Shown here: positions 24,601-33,764 of the stretch, piece by piece | How the letters are laid out: each line of letters begins with the position of its first letter | How positions within the stretch are numbered: the first letter of the stretch is position 1 | NCBI RefSeq assembly: GCF_000003605.2 | Contig: NW_003156738.1 | Span: forward strand, 87,104-121,506 | From: Saccoglossus kowalevskii | Taxonomy: Eukaryota > Hemichordata > Enteropneusta > Harrimaniidae | Direction: 5' to 3' | DNA length: 34,403 bases | The notes under the pieces: generated by a model | Told to the model about the DNA's origin: nothing | Databases searched by the model: none | The model's input: the letters and a program-made list of their open reading frames with translations, nothing else | Made by a program: the position numbers and the translations under genes

Positions 24601-27600
24601 GTTAATCATACCACAATGTATTCAATCAAGGCAATATAATGTTTGGAAAGGAGAAGTAGACAATGTAAAAACACACAAGCATAATATACTAAAGAAAAAA
24701 AATACACATGAATTACATATTCACACAATTTCTGCATAAAGTGAACAAAGTATAAATAAATAAACTTTTAGAAATCATTGAAATTGAATATTTGAATTAC
24801 CACGCCTGGGACGATCTAAATTTATATGATGGATGTTCAGCATAATACAGGATGACAGTAAGGGATTAACTAACTTTTTTTTTTCAAGAATGCTAAATTC
24901 TCTACCCACTGGTTATATCAGGAATAAAACCACAAAACAAATTTGAGTACTTCACATGTAATTCCCTCAAGAGGGATATCAAAACTACTAAGATCCTGAG
25001 TGCAGTGTACATTTTGCGATCAATTTCACAGGTTCTCCCGCACTTCTTTCACCTTGTGGAAAATACCAATGGATACATGACAACATTCACTCACCTGTCA
25101 AACATTGCATAGACTTCAGATGATGGCTGGTGTATCGTACACAGTATAGTTCTACCCTGAGCTGCTAAATGCTGTAAAGTTGCCACCACACTCTGCGCCA
25201 TAAAGGAATCTAATCCTGATGTAGGTTCATCACAAAACATCAATGGAGGGTTCGTCAAAACCTGATGCAAATTTTCGAACACAATGAATTATTTACTTAT
25301 ATATTGCACTTTTTGCAGTTAAAAACTGACCAAGAATGCCTAACAAAGCAATTGTTACATAACAAAAAGTACAAATATTGATTAGGAATAAAAATGAAAA
25401 ATGTATAATAAATCCATCAGGTCATTCAGGACATTCAGGAAATGATGGACTTCACACTTATTGCACAATAATGGGGCATGAATGATGATGATGAAAAAGT
25501 GAAAGGCATATTGGGTTTGATTTAATGTGAAAACTTTGAATATTGTTATACTACAGACATTTGTCTGTTAATTAATTGTTTAATGCACGTCAAGTCCTGT
25601 CTGGTTTTCATCTGATAACCAGACTCCATGTAGTCTAAATTGACCAATAAGAAATCACTGCTTTAATAATCAGCAATGCATTATGACGAATAATTTATCA
25701 TTGGTAAAAGAATACTAGTAATTTACATGTATGTATAAAGTGTTCATTTAGGATACATGCTAAACATAGGGTATTTCACAAATATTTTTTCAATCATTTT
25801 TCTTATAGAGTATGAGGTTTATCCTGTAAAAACCACAAAGTGTGCAAAAAGACAGAACAGTGGTAATTTGCTTTGCAGACATGTTAAGACTTACCTCGGA
25901 TGCAAATGATAACCTTTTCATCTCACCTCCAGATATACCTTTAATCCCCCTGGCAGGATTACCGATGATAGTATTGGCACATTTACTCAAACCAAGCTGG
26001 AAAAAATTTATATTATAACATTTATGCCAAATCATTGCCAAATTTTTATTATTATGAATGTTGGTACCACATTTGGGTGAGAATAATTGAAAAAACAAAA
26101 TGTAAATTGAATTACACAAAAACCCCAAATGAGTTGAAGGAGATATGCAACTATATGTCATTTTATCCAATCTAAACAAAAGAGCCAACCAAGATGGCCA
26201 CCAGTCAGCCATTTTGAATCAAATCAAATCACAAAACACTCATACTAATTTCAGATAACATTAGCCCAGGTATGCTTGATAAAACATTGATGATCAACAT
26301 AATATTTTGAGTGACACTGCTGTGGCAAAATGATTTATTAATTACGCTAATAATCCATGTGCTAATTATCCATTTGACCTTTAACCTTTTGTATGCCAAA
26401 ATAATCTTTCACAAAATAACCCTATTTTTTCCAAAAATGTGATTGAGACCTGTGATAATTAGCAAAGAGCAAAATTCACATTTAAAAATAGCACTTGTTT
26501 TAATAAATTTTTCAAAGATAAAATGACTTTACTGTTAATAAACTACCAGCATATTTATTATCAGAATCAATTTTTAGATATTAATCACTTTACTATCCAA
26601 TATGAACTATAACAATGGAAAAAAACCATGAGACGAACCATATGTGTAATTATTTATCAATATTTCAATGTTAAAATTCACACAATCCTACAGTGAATGT
26701 ATTAATTATTCATTGGGTTTTAACTTCATTTTTGCTGATAAGCGAAGTCTGCTAAATTAAATTAAAATTAATAAGCAAAATAACAATACAACTCATTGTT
26801 TCCCTGACAAATTCATTAATTGAAATCATAGCCAATAAGTTCAAAATAGTGAAATTAAATGCCAGTACCGTTGTCCTGAATCAAACTACGGAATTGCAAA
26901 TGACAAAATGATTACAGGGTATACGAAGATTTGTCTCCTTGATGTGCCTACATGAATAATTGTTACATTGAGGAGACAAATCTACATATAATAATTGTTT
27001 ATTGTTTCCAAGCCAAACTCGCACCCTCGCTGTGGCAACTTTTATATACATGTAAAAAAACCTAGGTTCTTATATACAGACAAAATGTGACAGACAGTTT
27101 TGACATTACGGAAGATGATCTGCATGTACCTACATGTATAACACAATGTCAGTCAATTGATTTCATGTTCATGAGTTACATGCTACTAAGTTGATCATCA
27201 TGAAATACATGTATAGTGTCTAATGATATATACATTTATAATAATTTTTCAGAGAATTTGACACAAATTTTAACAATTTTCTATATTTTGACTGACATTA
27301 TTTTTTAAACAAACGGCAAATCAATAGGAACTACATGTACAGTGTGGAAGGACACAGCCTGAGAAAGGGTAAATAATCATTGTGATGTGTACCTGGTTAA
27401 TGCATTTGAGCACTCGAGAAGCACACTCAAGATGCAATGTAACACTTACCTCTCTAATCACTTCCTCAACCCTTTCCATTCTACCTTTCTTGGGAATGTG
27501 GGAATCCATACGAAGTAAAGCCTGTGGGAATATAAATGCAAACACTGTTGAACACTGTTCCCAGTCACTTGAAAAAAACAAACTGTTGACTTTTTGGGTC

Positions 27601-30600
27601 TTTTTGATGATTGTTTTCTATGGTTACCATGTATATTTAATGTACATTTTAGAATTTTTTTGTGTTTATGATATGTCAAAAATTACTGAAATATTGTTAT
27701 ACAGAAATACATTACTCTGACAAAATGAACTATATACACCAATTGCTTGTACTTGTAATTTTAACTTAAAAAACTCTAGAGAGACGAAAAATGAAATTCA
27801 GTGTCAAAATATGTGCATACTACCGGTAAATATACATATTAGTACTTCATTACTGTAAAAGGATTAATTATTCACTGGGTTTTTATTTTGCTTATTTCGC
27901 TGAACGGTAAATGTGCTAAATAAAAACCCAGTGAATATGTAAAATTGAACATAGAATGCATTATCTATATACCGGTAATCAAACCGTGAATTTAAAACCG
28001 ACTGATTATGACTGAAATGGTAAATCAGCGAAATTTAAATCCAGTGAATATTAGTCATTTTACAGTATCTCATCGACCAAAAATCTTCACCATCTTTCAT
28101 TATTATGGGTTAATACAATTTGGATACCAAAAAAAGAGAAAAAAATGTGTTGCCTGGACAATTTTTTCAAGAAACCATTAAGAGTCTGAAATGTCACCGA
28201 AAATAGCAAAAATTTGCAATTTTGCATTGGTTTCTATGGTGAAATTTGTTTTTCTGTTTTCAGTGACCTGGGATGAAACAGTCATATATAGTCATTGACA
28301 ATACCATTGAATCATTTCAAAATTAATTAATTTTCCGCTATATACAATGGAAATTTCCATCCCATAATGCTCAGCAGTGCAAAATTAAAATTTTGCCTCA
28401 AATTCCCTTTAAGGGAAAGTCTAGGTAAACAACACAATGCTTCCAGATGAAAGAGCTTCACAAATGTAGGAGAATGCAATTTAGAGTTTTTTATATCATT
28501 TTTCATCAACAGTGGCTATGATGTCATACTTACCCATAATCCTTTGCTGGAAAATCAAGATGGAGGACAACATATTACCCGGTAATGAAAAGTTGAATAT
28601 CTTTGTGGAGCTCTTTCATCTAGGAGTATTATGTTGTTTTCCCAGACTTCCCCTTCCCGTGTAACTAAAGCCAATGCCCAATACAAACGCAAGAAAGAGT
28701 CTCACTGACCTGGAAGATAAGATGCTCTCTAACCCGAAGGTTGCCAAAAAACAGATCCTCTTGTTGAACATAAGCAGATGAGCTAGCAATCGACCTTCCC
28801 ACTGGTTGACCATTAATCATCACATGACCCTCGACTGTAAGATTTCCACGGTTGCGATACGTCAAAACATTCATCAAAGTTGATTTTCCAGCACCACTGT
28901 CCATAATCAAGAAAAAAAAAAAACATTTTTTATTAAATTTTTTAAACAAAACATTTCTCAGGCTAGGTTGTCTAGACCACACAATCTTAAAGTAAAAAAA
29001 ATGTTCTCTCATAAAAATACATCCATCTAACTATTAGAATTTTTTTTTTCACACCATAGAAACAGATAGTGAAATCCATTGCTTACAGACAGCCTGAGTC
29101 AAGAAACAAAAAAGTCAAACACATTCAAACAACAACTCTCTGCTACTTCTACTAAAAATAAATATAGGGGCAATAAATTAAGACTGAATTACATTGTGAT
29201 TTCTCAATGAATTGTTTGGACAACTAAGATAATAACTTATTTGGTTTTATAGGCCCCAAAGTACACATACAAATAGTACAGTTTAACCATACCTTTGAAA
29301 TACAGTAATTTTAAATTCTCTCATTTAACAGAGCCATGAGGAAAAATAATTCTACTAATAGTCACTGAAATTGAACACTAGATATTTAGTAGAAGTTTTT
29401 TTATCAAATATACAAATTTAGCAGCATTATGTAATACAGATTTATTTTCACATTTTGTGAGAAGAATTAACTTGCCTATAAATGCATCAGGGTATTATGG
29501 TGATATATTTGGAATGTATTTTTCACAAAAATGATGGATTGAAAAAATTGATCGCTGTTTCCAATTTAAATTTGTTTTCATGAGAGAATGTTGTTTAACC
29601 AAGCTACTGAAAAGCCATAGGAGAACAATATCATCATCTAGTCATTACTCCGTTCACTAACCTGCAACATCATAAATACATTGACCCAGTTTTTGGTTCA
29701 CCCCTTACAGCAAGAGTGGAAGAAGTACATGGCAGTTTAAAAAAAAACAAAAAAATTTTTGAAGTAGAAACTCAATAACACCACTTCTGTTGAATCCTCA
29801 TGTGATTATGGGTAAGATTTTACCATTAAATATACATAAATGTAAGTATTCACTAAAAAGTGTAATTTTAGTTTATTTTCATTGACTGAATGCTTCAGAA
29901 CAATGTATTTCTCATTGATTTAAGAGACATTTGAACAACTAAAGTTCAGTTGAGCAGGATCCTTTGATTTACCCACCAGCTAGGCTAAAGAAAATGGTGT
30001 GAATCTGCAGTGCAACTGCTAGTTTTTTATAATTGCATATCCAAACATAGATTTGTTTCATGCGTGTCATAAAGGTGTTGGTGGGATTCATGCTTGGTTA
30101 TTAAAAACCATCACTTATGCTAATAGATTAAATATGGTATATGCAAATTAAAACTGGCTTACCTTGCCCCCATGACGGCCAATAATGTTCCTGGTTCTAC
30201 ATAGCCACTTACTAAGTAAGGAAAATAAAATAAAACAACTCATTAACTGATTAGAATTTACCAAGTTGTCTGAGAACGAGTACTATAAATGTCTGCGTAT
30301 AGTCTTTATTATTTCTAGGATTCCTGTTTGAGTACATGAAGTAGCAAGGACCTGTCAAGCTTTATAAGTAAACTCATAGAAAGTAAAGCAGGTAAATAAT
30401 ACTGAATAAACGGCATGGTAAATACTATGCCAAATCAAAGACTATAGTCTTTGGCCAAATCAAAGTAAACATGTACTGTGTGCGTGACTTGAACTGGCGC
30501 TTGCGTATGGCATCTAATCACCTAGCTTCACATCAAAGCACGTCTTCCCATCGGCCACTGGGCATCCCTATTATTACGAGCAGAGAGTGTGAAACCCGTC

Positions 30601-33600
30601 CTCATCGACCCACAAGCAAAGTCCCTCAGTTTGATTATAGCCACTTAACAAACAGTCAAAGTCATTTTCCATGGTTAAGTGTTACTTAATAATACATTGT
30701 TTACAGGGTATGTGTGGTTCGCATGGCAACACTATGCACTGTTATTCAATTCAATTCAACTTTATTGCGCAACATACAATTGCATATGCAGTATAGCAAA
30801 AATACAAAACAAAAAGAGCTGAAAAATGCTACTGAATCACTTTTCTTTAGGATTTCAGTATTATATTTTGAACATGCATTTTGATAGAAAAGCCCGCCGA
30901 AACTGAGATTCGCACACATGCATTTCACATTATTCTTTGAGATTTTTTTATGGTGACATTACAAGACAATGTCGAAGGTGCACTAAAGATACTAGGTTAT
31001 ACCATAGACCCTCTGAGGGTCTATGGTTATACATTGCTCTGAGAATACTAATTAATGAGAGGTTGGTGATGTATACACGTCTGGTCGTGATGTTTGTGTG
31101 AGTGTTAGTCTATGAAATCACCGACTGCCTGAACCCAACTCATGCATCTTCTGGCCAGCATTGAACATTCTTCTACGAATATTCAATTTTTCTATCTTTG
31201 ACCCATATACAATGCAAATGCATCCCGGAGTTCTTGGTGATACAACAGTTGTGAAGCTAGTTTTTGTTCGTGTGCTAGCATTCGCTTGCCTGCTATCTTG
31301 AAAGAATGTAAACTTATATGCATATACACGCATTGCCCAAATCCAGTGACGTCATTGAAAAGGTTCATTAATATTAATAGCAAGGGAACCGTTGCAATGG
31401 TGACAAGTCTCTTGTTTATTTCACGGTAATCTGGCTTTTGCCATTTACATGTACCGGGGGTATATCTATATATATATTTCAAAAAATAAACAAAAGATTG
31501 TATGCAAGTCTACTTTTCAACTTTTATTCGAGATATCGAAACCATAACACCAGTGCATTTTCACAGAATGCATGACTGTTTCTTTTTTCTCTAAACTCGA
31601 TAGGATAATACTCTGACAAAATCGTTTCAGTCGTGTTGTTTTTATAAGTACCGTAAAATCTGTATTAGAAGCTGCATCCCTAATAGAAGCCGCACCCATT
31701 CTTTTTGAACAATTGATACCTAAAAATTCACCATTTCTCGTATGTGTAGATGCTCTAATAGAAGCCGCATCCCCTCTGTTGCATTGTACCATTTTATTAG
31801 AAGCCGCGGCTTTTAATACAGATTTTACAGTAATTTGGCTCTGAACGAACAGAAATGAACGAACTGGATTGAAGCGGCTCATGTTCAGCTCAAACGTGTA
31901 AATGCATTGGAGATAATCTCCTGTTAATCAGTGGGAGGAGCAGTAGTTCGGCCCAATGGAATACTGCTGTGTGAACGAGGCAATACTTGTAGTACTAGCT
32001 TATGTTGGAATTTTTATTAAAATTAGGTACAAATACACAGATGTTTATTTCACTTTATAAGCTTTATTATCATTGTCAGGTTCCGATTTCTCTTTTTTAT
32101 TAGCTCCATTGTTTTAATGCAGCCATTAACAGTTTCAGTGGGAAAATGAGTACATGGTATTTGATGAAAGCATGAAAGCATGGATGTACTATGACGAAAT
32201 TGACATGTTCAATCAGAGCGGAGATAACAAAACATTGTTGAGTGGGCTTCAAATTATGTGTGAAGAAGAAGGTACATGATAGGGTCAAAAAGTCAAATGT
32301 CAAGATATGTTTCAACATTTCTAAGTGTCTAATTGCTCAAGCCATCTGGCCCGGTCAGCAAATTTTATCGGATAAAAAATGGTCATTGTCATTGACCTGT
32401 ACTAGAACAAACTCAAACACATGTACTAGTTGGTGGCAAGGCCTTCATTCACTGTTGTCTAATCAATGGTCTATAGTCTAATATTTACAGTGTAGGGAGT
32501 GTCTGAAAAAAAGACTTTGGCTCCTTTATTCTCGAGAGACAAATTTTCATGTATTTAGTGTGGAAAGTTTGTGATTCTCTCAAACTATTTTATTTATATT
32601 TATTTATTTATTTGAATACTTATATTTCAGTATAATTTTGATCTTTTTTTTTCATTGGATAGATATGCATGTTTACGTGTTAATTGATACTTTGAAGGGA
32701 AATTATTATGGTATCCTTTTAAATTAAATTCCCTTTCATAGTATATTCCTCACTGACTTTTCAAGTTTTCACTCTTAACAACCACAGTGCATGGATACTG
32801 AAAATATGATAAAAAAAAATCTAAAATATTTTCATCAGTTTTTCATTCGTTGTTATTATATTTAATAAACAAATATTAAATTCTTGATACGCATGTAAAT
32901 CTTAATTACACACACTTGGATTGACCTCACAAACTGCCTGAACTTTGCCATGATATTCAACTTCAAGTTCAAACATTAATTCAATTATTTGATCATAATC
33001 TCAAAAATGATTTGATTTTCCAAATTGATTGTTCTGCATATATGTTTTCTGCATTTATGTTACTGGATGTTACCTTAACCGGATACCACTACCAATATAT
33101 AAGTTTCTTAACCATAACTTTCCCTTACTGAAGGTATGGGTAAAACAAACAGGTGAAAAATTATGAAGCATAACAAAGATAAAAAAAATACATAACAACA
33201 AAGTATTACTAGGCATTACTACCAGTCATGGTGTGAATGACCACGCGAAAACTGGAACAATTGTTCATTGTGTTCCTTTCATTGACGGGGAACTCTGAAA
33301 GTGGGAAAAGACCTGCTTTGCAGGGTGTGGGGTGAAAACAATGGGGCGTACTGTAAACGGATATCACGCACGTACATCGTTCGTTACACACTGACTCGCA
33401 TACAATTATCCTCACCTCTGCGTAGAATTCTCTTTGGTAACAAAGTTTTCGGGTCTTGTTTCTTGAACCATTTTCTTTTTGGAGGAGGCGCAGTCACTTC
33501 AATGTCACACCAAGTCAAAGACAACTGCTCTGTTGGTAACAAGACCGAAGTTTTCCTCCCGTTGTCTCTTCCATGTCCGTACGTTATCGGGCTCTCGGCG

Positions 33601-33764
33601 ATGTAACTTGACGAGGCTCCGGTCTGATCATTCGATCCGCGGATCGAAATACTTGCATAATCCCGTTTACCTTGGCCGAATCCTCCTCTATTGCTGAGCG
33701 AACCACCGATTAAAGGCGTTTTAGTATTAACTTTATCGGTCATGTTGTTTTCATCATCGTACAT
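15566..33764 (-). CDS. White-like ABCG half-transporter (18 coding exons)
   Basis: An ABC transporter G-family half-transporter, closest in motif content to the white clade. Family members dimerise and use ATP to move small molecules such as pigment precursors or lipids; the substrate here is unknown. Exons, high to low: 33764-33416, 30211-30163, 28896-28710, 27521-27450, 25996-25895, 25261-25095, 23359-23288, 21736-21634, 21082-20970, 20430-20325, 19959-19828, 19659-19567, 19249-19189, 18647-18570, 17835-17730, 17091-16991, 16005-15932, 15664-15566. They sum to 2064 nt (687 residues plus TAA), and every junction is GT-AG and in phase. Seen: Walker A GASGAGKST (131-139), Q-loop Q178, signature ISGGE (240-244), Walker B LMFCDE (260-265), SGLD (268-271), H297. 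Predicted membrane segments are near 436-453, 464-484, 516-535, 541-562, 573-594 and 660-682. The last outer loop has C618, C632, C640 and sequon N635. No ATG lies in frame upstream of 33764 before a stop. Confidence 0.93.
15932..16005 (-). CDS. ABCG exon 17 (cysteine loop)
   Basis: Encodes residues 631-655: [20 protein letters not shown], then SFSA. It matches the Cx(n)CxxxGxxVLxxxSF pattern of the final outer loop and carries sequon N635. The 74-nt exon is closed to longer frames. Acceptor GTCACCAG; donor GCA/GTAAGT. Confidence 0.88.
16006..16990 (-). other. ABCG intron 16 (985 bp)
   Basis: GT-AG. Contains the repeat end at 16686 and a T14-15 tract near 16424-16438. Nothing else recognised. 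Confidence 0.75.
16686..16735. repeat. Second copy of the GTCGTCG element end
   Basis: TTAA, then AGCGCGGTAGTCGTCGCACT, then similarity to 9203-9255 continuing through TATAAACAATG / TGATAAACAATG. The far end is not evident. It lies in ABCG intron 16. Confidence 0.45.
16991..17091 (-). CDS. ABCG exon 16
   Basis: Encodes residues 597-630: [19 protein letters not shown], then CLTVNQW. This is the conserved WxxYxSWFKYGxE block before the last outer loop. Acceptor CTCTCTAG; donor TTG/GTAAGT. Confidence 0.94.
17092..17729 (-). other. ABCG intron 15
   Basis: GT-AG, phase 2. AT-rich, with no feature recognised. Confidence 0.8.
17730..17835 (-). CDS. ABCG exon 15 (membrane segment 5)
   Basis: Encodes residues 562-596: [20 protein letters not shown], then the hydrophobic run and GGLFLNT. 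Acceptor CCATGTAG; donor AAG/GTACGT. Confidence 0.93.
17836..18569 (-). other. ABCG intron 14
   Basis: GT-AG, phase 1. Nothing recognised apart from a palindrome at 17956-17982: arms TGTGTGAC/GTCACACA around the perfect 12-mer ACTTTCGAAAGT. Confidence 0.75.
18570..18647 (-). CDS. ABCG exon 14 (membrane segment 4)
   Basis: Encodes residues 536-561, including [17 protein letters not shown]. Phase 1 on both sides. Acceptor TTTTCCAG; donor TTG/GTGAGT. Confidence 0.93.
18844..19075. repeat. Short diverged tandem repeat in ABCG intron 13
   Basis: AACCAAGAACTAAT occurs at 18846 and again about 128 bp later. Each is followed by related sequence ending in TTCATT.AAATCT. The two units are about 100-115 bp and strongly diverged. 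Confidence 0.6.
19189..19249 (-). CDS. ABCG exon 13 (membrane segment 3)
   Basis: Encodes residues 516-535, [20 protein letters not shown], plus the first base of codon 536. Acceptor TCTCTTACAG; donor TTG/GTAAGT. Confidence 0.93.
19567..19659 (-). CDS. ABCG exon 12
   Basis: Encodes residues 485-515: [20 protein letters not shown], then FICKNLVE. This is the conserved REHxxGxY loop between segments 2 and 3. Phase 0 on both sides. Confidence 0.94.
19828..19959 (-). CDS. ABCG exon 11 (membrane segments 1-2)
   Basis: Encodes residues 441-484: [13 protein letters not shown] closes segment 1, and [20 protein letters not shown] forms segment 2. Phase 0 on both sides. Confidence 0.94.
20325..20430 (-). 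CDS. ABCG exon 10 (connecting helix)
   Basis: Encodes residues 405-440: [20 protein letters not shown], the connecting helix, then [14 protein letters not shown] entering membrane segment 1. Acceptor AATGACAG; donor GTG/GTAAGT. Confidence 0.94.
20636..20830. repeat. Dispersed TA-end repeat, copy B
   Basis: Begins TA-CTGTAAAATACTTTTATTTTAG and is collinear with 15238-15390. It starts like the two TA-flanked elements at 27851 and 31649, suggesting a common family. The right end is unclear. Lies in ABCG intron 9. Confidence 0.55.
20970..21082 (-). CDS. ABCG exon 9 (linker)
   Basis: Encodes residues 368-404, a charged, polar linker (KLCDAYDQS, then [13 protein letters not shown]) between the nucleotide-binding and membrane domains. 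Acceptor TTTGTTTCTAG; donor ACC/GTAAGT. Confidence 0.9.
21634..21736 (-). CDS. ABCG exon 8 (NPADF motif)
   Basis: Encodes residues 333-367. It carries [17 protein letters not shown], the conserved CPxxxNPADF block of the white clade. Acceptor TAATTCAG; donor GAG/GTAAGA. Confidence 0.94.
21737..23287 (-). other. ABCG intron 7 (1.55 kb)
   Basis: GT-AG, phase 2. No exon, RNA or clear repeat recognised. The neighbouring intron 8 (21083-21633) carries a TTAAGGTAAGGGTGC word at about 21297 that resembles a TTAA-element end. Confidence 0.6.
23288..23359 (-). CDS. ABCG exon 7
   Basis: Encodes R309 (split) to S332: [15 protein letters not shown], then the DALRHFS segment that ends the nucleotide-binding domain. 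Acceptor TGTTTACAG; donor AAA/GTAAGT. Confidence 0.93.
23360..25094 (-). other. ABCG intron 6 (1.73 kb)
   Basis: GT-AG, phase 2. It has CTCTATTAGTAGCAC and CTAATAGAAGTGCAC words at 23410-23450, reminiscent of the interior of the element at 31649. It also holds a 16-bp tandem repeat at 24541-24588 and, near 24340, a TGTACTGTTTTAAATGAATA segment that resembles a retroelement tail (uncertain). Confidence 0.5.
24541..24588. repeat. 16-bp tandem repeat (3 units)
   Basis: ATGTCCATATATACAA twice in tandem (24541-24572), then a degenerate third unit. Confidence 0.9.
25095..25261 (-). CDS. ABCG exon 6 (Walker B, D-loop, H-loop)
   Basis: Encodes residues 254-308: [19 protein letters not shown] and [15 protein letters not shown]. 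The catalytic glutamate E265 and H-loop H297 are intact. Donor ACAG/GTGAGT; phase 2 out. Confidence 0.95.
25895..25996 (-). CDS. ABCG exon 5 (ABC signature)
   Basis: Encodes residues 220-253: LGLSKCANT, then [17 protein letters not shown], the ABC signature. Acceptor TTTTTTCCAG; donor GAG/GTAAGT; phase 0 on both sides. Confidence 0.95.
26927..26983. repeat. 13-bp perfect inverted repeat
   Basis: AGATTTGTCTCCT at 26927-26939 and its exact reverse complement AGGAGACAAATCT at 26971-26983, with a 31-nt loop. Confidence 0.85.
27450..27521 (-). CDS. ABCG exon 4
   Basis: Encodes residues 196-219 (ALLRMD...[11 protein letters not shown]), the helical region between the Q-loop and the signature. Phase 0 on both sides. 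Donor GAG/GTAAGT. Confidence 0.95.
27851..28067. mobile_element. TA-flanked miniature inverted-repeat element (217 bp)
   Basis: TA then CTGTAAAAGGATTAATTATT at the left; the reverse complement of the right end reads CTGTAAAATGACTAATATTC, then TA. Inside, a second inverted repeat pairs TTCACTGGGTTTTTATTTTG (from 27881) with ATAAAAACCCAGTGAAT (to about 27936). TA flanks suggest a Tc1/mariner-like miniature element in ABCG intron 3. Confidence 0.72.
28409..28657. mobile_element. Long-inverted-repeat miniature element
   Basis: About 55-60 bp at the left (from TTAAGGGAAAGTCTAGG, including CAGATGAAAGAGCTTCACAA) is mirrored at the right (CTCTTTCATCTAGGAG to CCCAGACTTCCCCTTCC). The left end abuts TTAA; the right has lost it. 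Its right end lies about 53 bp from exon 3. Confidence 0.72.
28710..28896 (-). CDS. ABCG exon 3 (Walker A, Q-loop)
   Basis: Encodes residues 133-195: [15 protein letters not shown], the inserted beta-strand region and the Q-loop YVQQED. The acceptor is TATGGACAG and the donor is CAG/GTCAGT. Confidence 0.95.
28897..30162 (-). other. ABCG intron 2 (1.27 kb)
   Basis: GT-AG, phase 2; it splits the Walker A codon for S133. It has a long pyrimidine-rich tract on - just before the acceptor. No other feature recognised. Confidence 0.8.
30163..30211 (-). CDS. ABCG exon 2 (49-nt microexon, start of Walker A)
   Basis: Encodes residues 117-133, including [15 protein letters not shown]. The serine codon of Walker A is split across the following intron. 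Phase 1 in, phase 2 out. It is too short to appear as an open frame, but joins exons 1 and 3 exactly. Confidence 0.92.
30744..30766 (-). repeat. Possible LINE-type 3' tail
   Basis: On -, AATAAAGTTGAATTGAATTG continues as TTGAA-type units, resembling the simple-repeat tails of some non-LTR retrotransposons. No reverse-transcriptase fragment is recognisable nearby. Confidence 0.3.
31001..31027. repeat. Near-perfect 27-bp palindrome
   Basis: ACCATAGACCCTC and GAGGGTCTATGGT are exact reverse complements separated by one T at 31014. Confidence 0.9.
31649..31832. mobile_element. TA-flanked miniature inverted-repeat element (184 bp)
   Basis: TA then CCGTAAAATCTGTATTAGAA at the left; the reverse complement of the right end reads CTGTAAAATCTGTATTAAAA, then TA. 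Three mismatches in about 25 bp. The interior repeats TAATAGAAGCCGCA(T/C)CC. Start and flanks resemble the 27851 element, suggesting the same Tc1/mariner-like group. Confidence 0.78.
33416..33764 (-). CDS. ABCG exon 1 (N-terminal region)
   Basis: Encodes residues 1-116. I chose the ATG at 33764-33762 (A at -3). The frame stays open upstream but offers no ATG before an in-frame stop. A second ATG at 33743 is also possible. The first 80 residues are Gly/Ser-rich and polar; the block SLTWCDIEV then begins the nucleotide-binding domain. The donor is AGAG/GTGAGG. Confidence 0.85.

Larger units (their letters stand above)
25262..27449 (-). other. ABCG introns 5 and 4 (flanking exon 5)
   Basis: Intron 5 (25262-25894) shows nothing recognisable. 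Intron 4 (25997-27449) holds a degenerate relative of the 27851 element at about 26690-26800 (ATTAATTATTCATTGGGTTT) and a 13-bp inverted repeat at 26927-26983. TACATGTA words recur near 27130-27340. Confidence 0.55.
30212..33415 (-). other. ABCG intron 1 (3.2 kb)
   Basis: GT-AG, phase 1. Contains a retroelement-like tail at 30744-30766, a palindrome at 31001-31027 and the miniature element at 31649-31832. No additional coding exon is needed, since exon 1 joins exon 2 in frame. Confidence 0.75.

Noticed and set aside
27382-27720. 112-codon frame on +
   Set aside because: Antisense to ABCG exon 4 and its flanks; a shadow frame.
31192-31482. 96-codon open frame on - ending in a polar, helical-looking segment (residues around [11 protein letters not shown])
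   Set aside because: Two minus frames overlap here. It lies inside ABCG intron 1 with no flanking exons, and the resemblance to cyclase linker helices is too weak.
31517-31882. 121-codon open frame on -
   Set aside because: Formed by the inverted-repeat element at 31649-31832 and its internal repeats, not by a conserved protein.
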